64,000 nucleotides of DNA from Aequorivita sp. H23M31 (GCF_004022485.1 NZ_CP034951.1:2294001-2358000), one strand, 5' to 3'. Shown: positions 18,654-27,609, counted from the first letter of the stretch. Numbers and translations: made by a program. The notes: generated from the sequence alone by a model not told the origin.

Positions 18654-19928
18654 TTAAAAAAGGTCATCACTGGTTATACTTTGGGTTCTTTTACTGTAAT
18701 TGATAGAGCGCTTTACGAAGAAATCGCCGTGTTTGGTCCCGATAATTTCGTCGTCAAACCATTCGGTCTGCCCCAAAAGGCTTTCGTCTATCTCAAATAT
18801 CTTTTCTATTCCGATGCTTTCTAGGGAATTATTGAAGCGGTTTTTAATAAATTCATTCACTACCGATTTAGGAAGAAAGTCTAGTTCGCCATCTTCAAAT
18901 ATCCAATCCACAATTCTACTTTCGGCAGTAAAGGCTTCCTTGCACATTTCCTGAATCATGCTGTTATATCCTTCATCAAACCATTCTGGATTTTCTTCTT
19001 TGATTATTTTGATAATATCAATTCCAAAATCCCCATGAATCTGTTCTTCCTTTGAAGTCGCTTCCACCACATTTGAAATTCCCTTCAACATATTTTTATG
19101 CTTATTAAATGCCATAATAATCAGGAATTGCGAAAAGAGGGAAACGTGTTCGATAAAGAGGGAAAACAACAAGATAGATTCGGCATATTCTTTATTATCA
19201 TCACTTTTGGCGTTTTTCAGCGCAGTTTCCAAATAGTGGACCCGCATCATAATAACAGGCTTTTTCTTTAGGTTTTTAAATTCTTCATTTAGGCCTAAAA
19301 TTTCGAGTAGATGGGAATAGGCATCATGATGGCGAACCTCACTTTCCGCAAAAGTCGCTCCTACCGAGCCAATTTCCGGTTTGGGCATTCTATGATAAAT
19401 ATCGCCCCAAAAACTTTTTACCGCCACTTCAATTTGTGAGATGGCAAGCATGGTATTTTTGATGGCATTGCGCTCCACATCGTTAAGACGAGTTTTAAAA
19501 TCCTGGATATCGCTGGTAAAGTTGAATTCGGTATGGATCCAATAAGAATGGCGTATTGCCGGCACATATTCGTAAAGTGCTGGATATTCGTAGGGTTTAA
19601 GATTTATACGTTTTTCAAAGATGTTCAGTTTTCGTTTTTGGGTCTGCTGATTTCTGTAGAGAATATATCCTTTGGCAACATCGAAAAACCCGCTTTCCAT
19701 CAGTTTATTTTCCACCAAATCCTGAACCTCCTCAACAGTAGGAATATATCTTCCATCTCCTCTTTTTCTTTCCATCAAAGCGGCATACACTCGCTCAGAA
19801 ATCCGTTGGGCATCCTCGGGCCCTCCATGTTTTGAGGCATTCATTGCTTTTAGGATAGCCTCTGTAATTTTTTGGATATGAAAGAGTTTCGTGGTAGAAT
19901 CTCTTTTAATAACGTGGGTAATTTCCAT
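18654..19928 (-). CDS. nrdB: Class I ribonucleotide reductase small subunit with N-terminal ATP-cone
   Basis: 424 residues from ATG 19928; an upstream in-frame start at 19988 would add a 20-residue hydrophobic leader unlikely in a cytosolic enzyme. Residues 1-95 are an ATP-cone (ITHVIKRD at the start, IPTVEEVQDLVE, YILYRNQ), normally found on NrdA. The R2 ferritin-like core follows. Metal ligands are visible in E-x-x-H (EVRH), EEQIH and EHVSLF, and the likely radical Tyr lies four residues after the first ligand His (HHDAYSH). NrdB with an ATP-cone is known from Leeuwenhoekiella blandensis, where dATP inactivates the enzyme through the small subunit; the same control is inferred here. Confidence 0.95.
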   Translation of the reverse strand: MEITHVIKRDSTTKLFHIQKITEAILKAMNASKHGGPEDAQRISERVYAALMERKRGDGRYIPTVEEVQDLVENKLMESGFFDVAKGYILYRNQQTQKRKLNIFEKRINLKPYEYPALYEYVPAIRHSYWIHTEFNFTSDIQDFKTRLNDVERNAIKNTMLAISQIEVAVKSFWGDIYHRMPKPEIGSVGATFAESEVRHHDAYSHLLEILGLNEEFKNLKKKPVIMMRVHYLETALKNAKSDDNKEYAESILLFSLFIEHVSLFSQFLIIMAFNKHKNMLKGISNVVEATSKEEQIHGDFGIDIIKIIKEENPEWFDEGYNSMIQEMCKEAFTAESRIVDWIFEDGELDFLPKSVVNEFIKNRFNNSLESIGIEKIFEIDESLLGQTEWFDDEIIGTKHGDFFVKRSINYSKRTQSITSDDLF

Positions 19929-20356
19929 AATAATGAAGTAAGGAATTATTGAAAAAATGTGAGGGATAAATATCAATATTATATCCACTGCTTTTTGAGG
20001 GAGGGCGATTTTGTTGTCAAATGTTTATCAACAATTGGGGAAAATGGGAAACAGATGCAGGGGAAACTGCAATGCTCATACGGTAACGATTTTAAATAAA
20101 ATCCATTTCGAAATTTAGTTTGTGGTGGAGATTCAGATACCCCAATTCCGGAATGTGATTTTACTGATGGAAGGGATGAAATTTTCGGTTATTGGGGTTT
20201 GCCATAAAGAAGGGTTGGGGAGATGGTATATATTTACGAGATGGACGACATAAGGTATAAATCGGGTTTAAGAACAGGTTGAGCATAACAACAAAGTCTC
20301 GTCAGTAAATTACCATTTTGGGAATTTTGTTTGTATCTTCGCATAAAGAATCTATT

Positions 20357-20632
20357 TTGAGAGTTATCGCTAAACGAACATTACGGGAATATTGGAAACA
20401 AAATCCAGATTGCGAACAACAACTTTCCGCATGGTATCGTGAGACCCTAAAGGCAAATTGGGAGAATCCTAACGAAATCAAACATCAGTACGCATCAGCA
20501 AGTGTTCTCAAAAATAGCCGAGTAGTATTCAATATTTGTGGAAATAAATACCGATTGATAGTTGAGATAAATTATCCTCGAAAATGGGTTTTCATACTTT
20601 TTATTGGTACGCACCAAGAATACGATAATTGA
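20357..20632 (+). CDS. higB: HigB-like toxin (mRNA interferase)
   Basis: About 91 residues from TTG 20357. The family start motif (LRVIAKRTLREYW) begins here, and a weak TATCTTCG box at 20334 makes the more upstream TTG (20318) unlikely. Conserved HigB/RelE-type blocks follow: the W-x-E helix region, SRVVFNICGNKYRL, and the C-terminal FIGTHQEYD. HigB toxins cleave mRNA on the ribosome. The stop codon overlaps the start of the antitoxin gene by one base (TGATG), so toxin comes first, the normal HigBA order. No lesion is visible, so this pair looks functional. Confidence 0.88.
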   Translation: MRVIAKRTLREYWKQNPDCEQQLSAWYRETLKANWENPNEIKHQYASASVLKNSRVVFNICGNKYRLIVEINYPRKWVFILFIGTHQEYDN

Positions 20633-21006
20633 TGCAAATAATATATGATATGGGAATTAAAGCAATTAAATCGGAAAACGATTATGAAAACGCATTGGAA
20701 AGGTTAAAATCCATTTTCCAAGCTGATGCGGATACACCTAATGGTGATGAGGCAGAGGTGCTTTCAATACTTATCGAAAAGTACGAAGATGAACATTATC
20801 CAATAGGAATGCCTGACCCAATCGAGGCCATAAAATTCCGAATGGAACAAATGGGAATGAATCAAAAAGACCTCGCAGAAGTTATAGGCTTTACAAGTCG
20901 AGTAAGCGAAATCCTTAACCGAAAACGCAAACTGACATTAAATATGATTAGGAAATTGAGTGCCACTTTGCAAATCCCGACCGAAGTGTTGGTTCAGGAA
21001 TATTAG
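20632..21006 (+). CDS. higA: HigA-like antitoxin, XRE helix-turn-helix
   Basis: 124 residues from ATG 20632, which overlaps the toxin stop. The N-terminal half (to about residue 55) is acidic and probably binds the toxin. The C-terminal half is a Cro/C1 helix-turn-helix: IEAIKFRMEQMGMNQKDLAE, then VIGFTSRVSEILNRKRKLT. HigA proteins neutralise HigB and repress their own operon. The motif EDEHYPIGMPDP preceding the HTH is shared with the second HigA at 23966 (YEAINFPIGLPS), so both loci belong to the same subfamily but are not recent copies. Confidence 0.9.
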   Translation: MQIIYDMGIKAIKSENDYENALERLKSIFQADADTPNGDEAEVLSILIEKYEDEHYPIGMPDPIEAIKFRMEQMGMNQKDLAEVIGFTSRVSEILNRKRKLTLNMIRKLSATLQIPTEVLVQEY

Positions 21007-21207
21007 CGAAATGCCTATACCTGCCAAAGTTAAAAAGAAATAGAGGCTAAATGCAACACCCGAAAGTAATTTCACAAATTTAAAACCTGGTATAAGCTGG
21101 AAAGTCAGTATGTCAATCTCGCTACTGCGCTTATACCGTTGGCACTACCCCGATGCAACACTCTCCCAGCCATTGCGTCTATTAAGAATTACTTAAAAAC
21201 GAAACTC

Positions 21208-21571
21208 ATGAAAATCACAAAACTAAGTTTCTTGATAATTCTGAGTCTATTTTTATTCATAAACTGCAGTGAGGATGCTCAAATCCAACTAAAACTCTAA
21301 ACGGAATTCGGCACCTCAAAAATGTAAGTGGCGGGTTACTGGGATAGATATTGACTATGACCAGGGTGATGTTCAATGGAATTTCAACTCGGGAAACCAT
21401 ACTTTAATTGTGGAGAACAATTTGGCCAATGCCGGACCAGAAGCCATTCACGCGGGACTTGAGAACGGCACCTATAATTTTCAAATTGAATGGGCGGATG
21501 ATATAAAAACCCTAATTATAAACGATGGAGTAAGAAGAGTTTTTATTGAATGTTCCTCGGTTAAAGATTGA
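21208..21571 (+). pseudogene. Frameshifted small lipoprotein
   Basis: ATG 21208 opens a lipoprotein signal ending in INC, but the frame stops at TAA 21298-21300. A second frame, open from 21293 to TGA 21571, continues with a well-formed beta-rich sequence (WRVTGIDIDYDQ, then NHTLIVENN and a C-terminal VFIECSSVKD). Joining them near 21280-21298 needs one single-base indel and yields a protein of about 120 residues. The ending with a Cys and regular strands looks like a small secreted domain, but no family was recognised. It could be a genuine pseudogene or a sequencing error. Confidence 0.65.
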
Positions 21572-21624
21572 CGAGTATGGCTGTGGACGGATTTTATAAC
21601 CGAATTTGGACGATAAAACTTGTC

Positions 21625-22614
21625 TCATTTACTTTTCAGCCTATTTCTGAGCATACACAAAACCCCTATTTCTGCCTTCGATAGATTTTCTGCTTTTTTA
21701 AGTAATTGGTTAATTTCCTTTTCAAAATATTTGAGGGTACGTCCGTGCATATAATCATCGATAATTCGGGGATCAATGTAGGAACCTCTCGCAACCGAAG
21801 GGGTATTTCCCAATCTTTCCGAAACACGGTTCACGGCCTCTTTAATATTCTTGTCCATTGATTTTTGGTCCTTTTTGTCCACCACTCCCAGTTCGTCAAG
21901 AGCGATGGCTGCGATCATGGTTCCCGCCCAGGTTCTAAAATCCTTGGCGGAGAATTCCTCACCCATTATTTCGCGGATATAGGCATTTAAATCGTCACTT
22001 TTTACTTTGACAATATTATTATCCTCGTCCAAATATTTAAAAATCTCATAGCCAGGCATATCGTCAATTTCTTGGATAATCTTAGCTAATTTTTTGTCAT
22101 CTATATGTTTTTCCTGTTCCTGCCCCGATTTGCCCACATAATTGAAAATAATTTCACTTCCGTCTATGGTAAGATGTTTATGGCGCATCGTAGTTAAGCC
22201 ATAGGATTCATTTTCTTTGGAATAAGTATCACTTCCCGGCCGGAAGAATGCCGATTCCATTAACCGGAGCATGGTGGCAAGGACCTTTTCCCTATTTAAT
22301 TTACGCTTTCGCAAGTGTTGTCCGGTTACTCGGCGCATATGTTCCAACTGGTCGGCAAAGTTTATTATGCGATCAAACTTCTTGGCGTTCTGCCTTTTTG
22401 TGTAATTAGGATGATAGATGTATTGTTTTCTGTCTTTATCATCGCGACCGGTAACCAATAAATCGGATTTGCGATTCTCGCTTATCTCCACTTCCGTCCA
22501 AGCTGGCGGAATAACCAAAGATTTAATCCATTCCCGTGTTTCTTCATCTTTAATTGTTTTTCCTTTTTCATCTTGATAAGTGAAACCTTTGCCTCTCTTT
22601 TTTCGATAGTACAT
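21625..22614 (-). CDS. DNA topoisomerase IB, bacterial/poxvirus type
   Basis: 329 residues, normal for bacterial topoisomerase IB. The N-terminal domain (about 1-85) begins with KRGKGFTYQD and contains the PPAWTEVEI block. The catalytic tyrosine-recombinase-like domain shows KDFRTWAGT (catalytic Arg) and the nucleophile in GSYIDPR (Tyr279), preceded by NTPSVAR. The enzyme relaxes supercoils by a 3'-phosphotyrosyl intermediate. It stands alone, reading away from tRNA-Asn. The GC content appears similar to neighbouring genes, so there is no direct sign of recent transfer, though it lies inside the toxin-antitoxin patch. Confidence 0.93.
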   Translation of the reverse strand: MYYRKKRGKGFTYQDEKGKTIKDEETREWIKSLVIPPAWTEVEISENRKSDLLVTGRDDKDRKQYIYHPNYTKRQNAKKFDRIINFADQLEHMRRVTGQHLRKRKLNREKVLATMLRLMESAFFRPGSDTYSKENESYGLTTMRHKHLTIDGSEIIFNYVGKSGQEQEKHIDDKKLAKIIQEIDDMPGYEIFKYLDEDNNIVKVKSDDLNAYIREIMGEEFSAKDFRTWAGTMIAAIALDELGVVDKKDQKSMDKNIKEAVNRVSERLGNTPSVARGSYIDPRIIDDYMHGRTLKYFEKEINQLLKKAENLSKAEIGVLCMLRNRLKSK

Positions 22615-22782
22615 AGATGGATTTTTATTTTAAAATTAAAACAAATATTTGTTCTTCTTTTAAAATTGTGTTCTTGTTAAGAATTTTGAGGATCGTAATA
22701 TTGAAAAGCCCAAATCTAATTATGGTTAAAATCCGACTTTACGGCCAATCTGAAAAAAATGAAAAAAAATAAATATTTTGTT

Positions 22783-22811
22783 TTGCACAAATCAAAAATA
22801 GGCTATATTTG
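22783..22811 (+). promoter_or_regulatory. Promoter of tRNA-Asn
   Basis: A -33 TTG (22783-22785) is followed after 18 bp by TATATTTG (22804-22811), a full match to the Bacteroidota pattern TTG-N17-23-TAnnTTTG. Transcription should begin near 22816, leaving about 60 nt of leader before the tRNA. Confidence 0.8.
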
Positions 22812-22877
22812 CACCCGCCTACGCAACCCAAGCAACTGTTTCGACGTTCAAAGGTTTGCAAATGGCTAGACATAAAT

Positions 22878-22951
22878 TCCTCTTTAGCTCAGTTGGTTAG
22901 AGCATCTGACTGTTAATCAGAGGGTCCTTGGTTCGAGCCCAAGAAGAGGAG
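22878..22951 (+). tRNA. tRNA-Asn (anticodon GTT)
   Basis: 74 nt. The acceptor TCCTCTT pairs with AAGAGGA, and the D-arm AGCTCAGTTGG is standard. The anticodon stem TCTGA/TCAGA holds the loop CTGTTAA (GTT). The T-arm is CTTGG-TTCGAGC-CCAAG. CCA is not encoded. The last 8 bases (AAGAGGAG) are the first 8 bases of a 149-bp unit that repeats downstream. Confidence 0.95.
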
Positions 22952-23530
22952 CTTAGTCAAAACAAGCCTTTACAGAAATGTAGAGGCTTTTTTCATGGAA
23001 TATCAGTTCTTTGGGCGAGAAGTTTATCCTGAGTAAGCGACGTTAGGAGCACATCGAAGGGAGCCCAAAGCCTGTCCCGATTTCCATCGGGAAAGAGGAG
23101 CTTAGTCAAAACATGCCTTCACAGAAATGTGGAGGCTTTTGTTTTTAATGGCATTACCTATTGACGAGAAGTTTATCCTGAGTATGGAAACATAGGAGCG
23201 CTTGGAAGGGAGCCCAAAGCCTGTCCCGATTTCCATCGGGAAAGAGGAGCTTAGTCAAAACAAGCCTTCACAGAAATGTGGAGGCTTTTGTTTTTAATGG
23301 CATTACCTATTGACGAAAAGTTTATCCTGAGTATGGAAACATAGGAGCGCTTGGAAGGGAGCCCAAAGCCTGTCCCGATTTCCATCGGGAAAGAGGAACT
23401 TAGTCAAAACAAGCCTTTACAGAAATGTAGAGGCTTTTTTCCTGGAATATCAGTTCTTTGGGCGAAAGGTTTATCCTGAGTAGGCGGAGGGCATCGAAGG
23501 GCGGCCTTAGTCAAGCCTTTACAGAAATGT
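22944..23530. repeat. 149-bp tandem array starting in the tRNA-Asn 3' end
   Basis: Units begin at 22944, 23093, 23242 and 23391, exactly 149 bp apart, each with AAGAGGAG or AAGAGGAA, followed by CTTAGTCAAAACA. Every unit has two hairpins. One is a terminator-like stem GCCT..ACA/TGT..AGGC with a T-rich tail. The other is CCCGAT/ATCGGG near the unit's end. Units 2 and 3 are nearly identical (differences seen: 2). Units 1 and 4 share a different middle (the stretch containing ATATCAGTTCTTTGGGC). A degraded fifth start is at about 23505. No reading frame spans the units. Confidence 0.92.
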
Positions 23531-23592
23531 AGAATAATTATGAATTATTTTAATCTACGCTCAACTTTGGAGAATGATAAAAATCATATTTC

Positions 23593-23629
23593 ATTACAAT
23601 ATATGTAATTAAATAACCTAATATGTAAT
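23593..23629. promoter_or_regulatory. Putative operator of the second HigBA locus
   Basis: Inverted repeat ATTACA-N5-TGTAAT (23593-23609), with a third half-site TGTAAT 20 bp further on (23624-23629), just before the -7 box TATCTTTG (23638-23645). HigA proteins repress their own promoters at such palindromes. Confidence 0.6.
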
Positions 23630-23664
23630 TTTTGATTTATCTTTGTAAGCCAGAATCCTTACCA

Positions 23665-23960
23665 ATGCACATCGTTTCATTCAAAAAACTAAGAGATTAT
23701 TTTGAGAGCGAACCAAACGCCACTACGACATTGCGGGACTGGTATAAAATCACAAAAAAGTTGAATGGACAAATTTTGCAGACCTAAAAAATACCTTTAG
23801 TTCCGCCGACAGTGCTGGGAACGATAGGTTTGTATTCAATATTAAAGGAAATCATTATAGAATTGTAGCTATCGTCTTATTTAAGATCAAAAGAGTTTAT
23901 ATACGTTGGGTAGGGAGTCATAAAGAATACAACAGAATTAAGAATATCGACAAATTATAG
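23665..23960 (+). pseudogene. higB: HigB-like toxin, frameshifted in an A run
   Basis: ATG 23665 starts a HigB reading frame (MHIVSFKKLRDYFES, then LRDWYKIT). It breaks in a six-A run at about 23752-23760 and ends early at QILQT. One extra A would restore the frame into VEWTNFADLKNTF, NDRFVFNIKGNHYRI and WVGSHKEYN, giving about 98 residues with all HigB blocks, ending TAG 23958-23960. So it is a one-base deletion in a homopolymer. The antitoxin 5 bp downstream is intact. Possibilities: inactivated toxin tolerated because the antitoxin is kept, slippage-based phase variation, or sequencing error. Confidence 0.85.
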
Positions 23961-23965
23961 ATACC

Positions 23966-24325
23966 ATGAAAACCGTTACGCACAAAGAATACATTGAAGC
24001 TAATCTTAGCTTGGAAACACTTCTTAAAGAGGTTAGCAATGATACGCTTGAAGACGCATCGCAAATGAAAGAGCTTATAGAAGTGAGTGATGTCATCGAA
24101 CAATATGAGGCAATCAATTTTCCCATTGGTCTTCCAAGCTTACAAGAAATGATTGAGTTACGGATGTTTGAAATGGGTTTAAAAAGAAAAGATTTGGCGA
24201 TCCTATTAAATACAAGTGCTTCAAGAATCAGTGATTATTTGAATGGAAATAGGGAAATCACCTTAAATATTGCAAAGGGTTTGCATCAAAAATTGAACAT
24301 TGATAGTGATATCATTTTGCAATGA
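23966..24325 (+). CDS. higA: HigA-like antitoxin, XRE helix-turn-helix
   Basis: 119 residues. The acidic N-terminal part (1-50) precedes a Cro/C1 helix-turn-helix (about 62-110): LQEMIELRMFEMGLKRKDLA, then ASRISDYLNGNREIT. The order toxin then antitoxin, 5 bp apart, is that of HigBA. It should bind the palindromic site at 23593-23629 upstream of the pair. With its toxin frameshifted it would be a lone antitoxin, which could still neutralise related HigB toxins such as the one at 20357; that is inference. Confidence 0.88.
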   Translation: MKTVTHKEYIEANLSLETLLKEVSNDTLEDASQMKELIEVSDVIEQYEAINFPIGLPSLQEMIELRMFEMGLKRKDLAILLNTSASRISDYLNGNREITLNIAKGLHQKLNIDSDIILQ

Positions 24326-24468
24326 TACTGAGATAGACACCTGAAAAAATAAAAGGATTTCTTATGTAGTATCTGCGTAAAATTTGGCCAACCAATTTTA
24401 TAAAGTATATAAAAAATTCCACATTAAATTGACTTTAAAGTAACTGGATTGAGCCAAAACAAATAAAA

Positions 24469-24495
24469 TCCCTTTCCAAAAATATGAAAAGGGAT
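24469..24495 (-). terminator. Intrinsic terminator after the HAF-like T9SS gene
   Basis: Stem ATCCCTTT/AAAGGGAT with an 11-nt loop, T-rich on the minus strand, 33 bp past the stop of the gene at 24528. Confidence 0.7.
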
Positions 24496-24527
24496 CAATA
24501 ATTTAAAAATCAAATAGGAAAAGCTTT

Positions 24528-25823
24528 CTACTGTTTCACCACCTTCATAGTTTCCAAAGCACCACTGCTTGAAACTTTTACAAAGTAAACTCCACTAGAC
24601 AAAGCGGAAAAATCCAATTGAGTATTAGTGCTATTTGAAGTTACATTAAAAACTCTTTGACCAGCGATTGTGTAAACCTCAACTGAATCAATAGTTTCTT
24701 TGGCGTTAATGTTCATTACATCAATTACAGGGTTTGGATAGAACGAGATAGTATTTTGCGAAACAGAATTAGTTCCCAAGACAAGATCATCAAGATAAAC
24801 CATCCAACCTTCAGCGAATGGTGGTGGTCCGTTTACCCAACCTGCAACATATTTTCCGTTCGGGGAAATTGCTATCGCAGTACCCAAAAGTCCGTCATCC
24901 GTGTTGACGGCAACACCGTTATCTGCTAAAACATCTTTTAAATAAAGCGGTTGATCACCAAGGGACGGGTGGTAAATAATCGCGTCTCTTATTTGAAAGC
25001 CGACTTCGGCAAATCCTACTACTACTCCATTTTCAGAAATACTTGTAAAAGCTGCAGCATCTGCTCCATCAGGGATATCAAAACTTGTAAAGGTTTCACT
25101 AGATAGGTCATAGACAAAAGGATGAAGGTCAAAATCACCCACCATTACATTATTGCTATTTATATCGTTAATTGTGTTTACATTATAAACAGGCATTTGA
25201 CCTTCTGGGACAAAGTGATATTGGCCATCCAAAGTTCTGTATGCTGGGACACGAAGAGTCCCACCGCCGTCAGGACGATCTACCCATCCCACCATAATAC
25301 CGTTGTCATTCACAGCGTATGAGGCACTTGCTTCTCCTTCTGGATCCATGGTAAGTATTAGTTCTTCCGTTTCGGTGTCATATAGAAAACCACCATAATT
25401 AAGACCTTGGTTTGATTGACCGGTAATATACTTGCTGTTTGGGGAAATTCCGTAAGTAGTATTTTCGTCATAATCGTAGGGGTCCTGTTCTGGAGTAAAC
25501 CCGATTGGGTTCCAAACGCCCTCCATTCTGTACCCTGCTTGGAGGATAAACTCGTCCTCATCATACATCATAAAACCAGCAACATTTTCATCATTGTTGA
25601 CCGACTGTACCATGAAGGCATCCGTCTCGATTGGGGAAAGGACGTTTGTTTCAAAATCGTAATAATCGTAAACAGTAACTCCAAATCCCGAATCGTTAAC
25701 ATCATTGAAACGACTTCCCATTTCGGTGAGTACTTTCAACTCGATTTGGGCATGGATCTCGGCGGTGCCAAACAAAACCATGGCCAGAATCAAGCTCTTG
25801 GTTAAAAAGGTAATTTTCCTCAT
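24528..25823 (-). CDS. Secreted protein with HAF-type repeats and T9SS sorting domain
   Basis: 431 residues. A signal peptide (about 1-25, ending IHAQ) precedes a series of about six beta-strand repeats with the pattern GISPNSKYITGQS, VNDNGIMVGWV and ISENGVVVGFA, typical of the extracellular HAF repeat family. The last 75 residues are a type A T9SS sorting domain: FYPNPVIDVMNI, VEVYTIAGQRV, SSGVYFVKV and the basic MKVVKQ end. The protein is therefore secreted or attached to the surface through T9SS. The repeat probably forms a propeller; no enzymatic site was seen. It is a single gene with its own terminator. Confidence 0.88.
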   Translation of the reverse strand: MRKITFLTKSLILAMVLFGTAEIHAQIELKVLTEMGSRFNDVNDSGFGVTVYDYYDFETNVLSPIETDAFMVQSVNNDENVAGFMMYDEDEFILQAGYRMEGVWNPIGFTPEQDPYDYDENTTYGISPNSKYITGQSNQGLNYGGFLYDTETEELILTMDPEGEASASYAVNDNGIMVGWVDRPDGGGTLRVPAYRTLDGQYHFVPEGQMPVYNVNTINDINSNNVMVGDFDLHPFVYDLSSETFTSFDIPDGADAAAFTSISENGVVVGFAEVGFQIRDAIIYHPSLGDQPLYLKDVLADNGVAVNTDDGLLGTAIAISPNGKYVAGWVNGPPPFAEGWMVYLDDLVLGTNSVSQNTISFYPNPVIDVMNINAKETIDSVEVYTIAGQRVFNVTSNSTNTQLDFSALSSGVYFVKVSSSGALETMKVVKQ

Positions 25824-26454
25824 CTTTTAAAGTTTTAAATTAGGTTAAAAAAATTCAAGGAAGTAAATTTCCGCTTTTAACAGGTAAACTCAAAAAAAAC
25901 CCTGTTAAAACGCCAAATACTTTCCAATAAAAATCAACTCTTGTCAACAACACCTTAACCACCTAAGATTTTAATTGGAGTTTATGACTAGGATCTTTAA
26001 AATTATAACCTCCATCCCCTTAAAATTTGCCGAAATATTAAAAATTAATCTTATCCCTTTTAAATCCAAATTCTTCTCCGTTGCGGTTTTTAGCAGATTG
26101 AAGCCGTATAAAAGTCTGACATTTATCAGTTTCCGCTTTTAGTTTAATATGTTATCTTCCATTTTACACAATAACTTTAAAAAGATATATTGTTTAACTA
26201 AGGAGGATAATTAGTTAAATTAATGTCAATCTTGCAAAAAACATTCAATCATGTTCAGAATTTCTATACTTTTAGAGGGTATGACCAAGGTTAATTAAAA
26301 AAGAAAAGCTGCTGTTTTAAGACGAAAATAAAGTAAATAAGTCTGTATAATTTACGTATTTGACGGTTGAATTTAAAGACGCTTATCCAACCTCGGTTTA
26401 AAAATGCGCCGTAACTTTGTGAATTAATTAACAAATCTAAATACCCCCAGTATT
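25824..26454. promoter_or_regulatory. AT-rich divergent spacer with one promoter
   Basis: 630 bp between two divergent T9SS genes. TAACTTTG at 26412-26419 matches the TAnnTTTG -7 element 36 bp before ATG 26455 (plus strand); no clear -33 TTG is spaced correctly. No gene, RNA or repeat was recognised elsewhere in it. Confidence 0.55.
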
Positions 26455-27609
26455 ATGAAACGAACTCTCCTCATTTGCCTGACCGGAATCTTTTCTGTCG
26501 CAGGTTTTTCGCAGAATATCCAAAAGGAATATTCACTGGCAGAAGTGCGATCTTCTGATGACCTTGAATACGAAATCTACAGTTATAACGATAACCAATT
26601 GCTTAAGGCTACCCACATCCTTATGGATAATGGAACCATGGTTAAAGATTCGCTTAGATACGATGCTTCCAATAACATTACCAAAATCGACGGGTATCAG
26701 CTTATAAATGGTTCATGGACACACGTTTCCTATATTGAATATACCTATGACGCTAATGGAAATCGTCTTTCTCGTTCAAACTATAACAGTTTTGGGGGAA
26801 CCACGTTTACCCTTGGTGGAATTTATAATTACGAGTACGAAAACGATAGACTTGTAAGATGGAACCTGCTTATGGGTGGCACTACTTTATTTGAAAAAGC
26901 TACCCTTACTTACAACACCGAAGGGAAAGTAGTAGAGGAACTTGCGCAGGATAATTGGAACTCAGGCTCTTGGGAAAATTCTTGGAAGATTGTTTATGAT
27001 TATAACCCTGACAGTACCTTAAAATCCTCACATCAATTTTTCTGGAACGGATTTTCTTGGGATACTCCCGGTGGCGACTGGTTTTATTATGATGATAACC
27101 AAAACTGCATTAAGTGGGAGTACAAAAGTGGCACAAGGGTAACCAACAAGAATGAATATGAATATAACCTTGATTATACTGTAGAACAATTAGTACTGCC
27201 GCTAAATCCTGAAGTTAAATCAGAAAAGAAAAGCATGGTAGAGATGAATAATATGGTTACTCTTCAACATTGGTATACCGAAGATGACCAAGGGAATCTA
27301 TCCTATATATGCGATTACATTTATACATACGATTATATTGGTACAGCAAGCATATCAAATTTAAGTTTTGAAGTAGATAATTTTTCTGTATATCCAAATC
27401 CTTCAACAGATTTCGTTACTATTTTTAACAGAACCAATAACATCCGCACTATCGATGTTATCGATGCAAGCGGAAAATCGGCATTAAAGGTGACTAAGGT
27501 GAATAAAAAAGAAATGAACTTGGATATATCTGGATTATCCACCGGAATCTATTACCTCAGAATGTCAACTTCCAAGGGGATAATAACACAGAAGTTGGTA
27601 AAAGAATAA
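26455..27609 (+). CDS. Secreted protein with RHS/YD-like repeats and T9SS sorting domain
   Basis: 384 residues. A signal peptide (about 1-20, ending GFSQ) precedes several short aromatic repeats of the YD type (YDASNNITKID, YTYDANGNRLSR, YEYENDRLVRW, DYNPDSTLKSS), about 20 residues each, which resemble RHS-repeat strands. The last 75 residues are a type A T9SS sorting domain (VYPNPSTDFVTI, STGIYYLRM, ending KLVKE). It is exported by T9SS, and the repeats should form a beta shell or solenoid. Unlike real RHS toxins it has no core PxxxxDPxG box and no C-terminal toxin, so a toxin role is unlikely. Confidence 0.85.
   Translation: MKRTLLICLTGIFSVAGFSQNIQKEYSLAEVRSSDDLEYEIYSYNDNQLLKATHILMDNGTMVKDSLRYDASNNITKIDGYQLINGSWTHVSYIEYTYDANGNRLSRSNYNSFGGTTFTLGGIYNYEYENDRLVRWNLLMGGTTLFEKATLTYNTEGKVVEELAQDNWNSGSWENSWKIVYDYNPDSTLKSSHQFFWNGFSWDTPGGDWFYYDDNQNCIKWEYKSGTRVTNKNEYEYNLDYTVEQLVLPLNPEVKSEKKSMVEMNNMVTLQHWYTEDDQGNLSYICDYIYTYDYIGTASISNLSFEVDNFSVYPNPSTDFVTIFNRTNNIRTIDVIDASGKSALKVTKVNKKEMNLDISGLSTGIYYLRMSTSKGIITQKLVKE

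Noticed and set aside
20318..20356. Longer N-terminus for the first HigB toxin
   Set aside because: It would start before the likely -7 box and lacks family sequence; the family motif begins at 20357.
22950..23530. CRISPR array
   Set aside because: Units are 149 bp and near identical throughout, with no short-repeat/unique-spacer pattern, and no cas genes lie near.
26455..27609. RHS toxin
   Set aside because: Only weak YD-like repeats and a T9SS tail; no RHS core box and no toxin domain.
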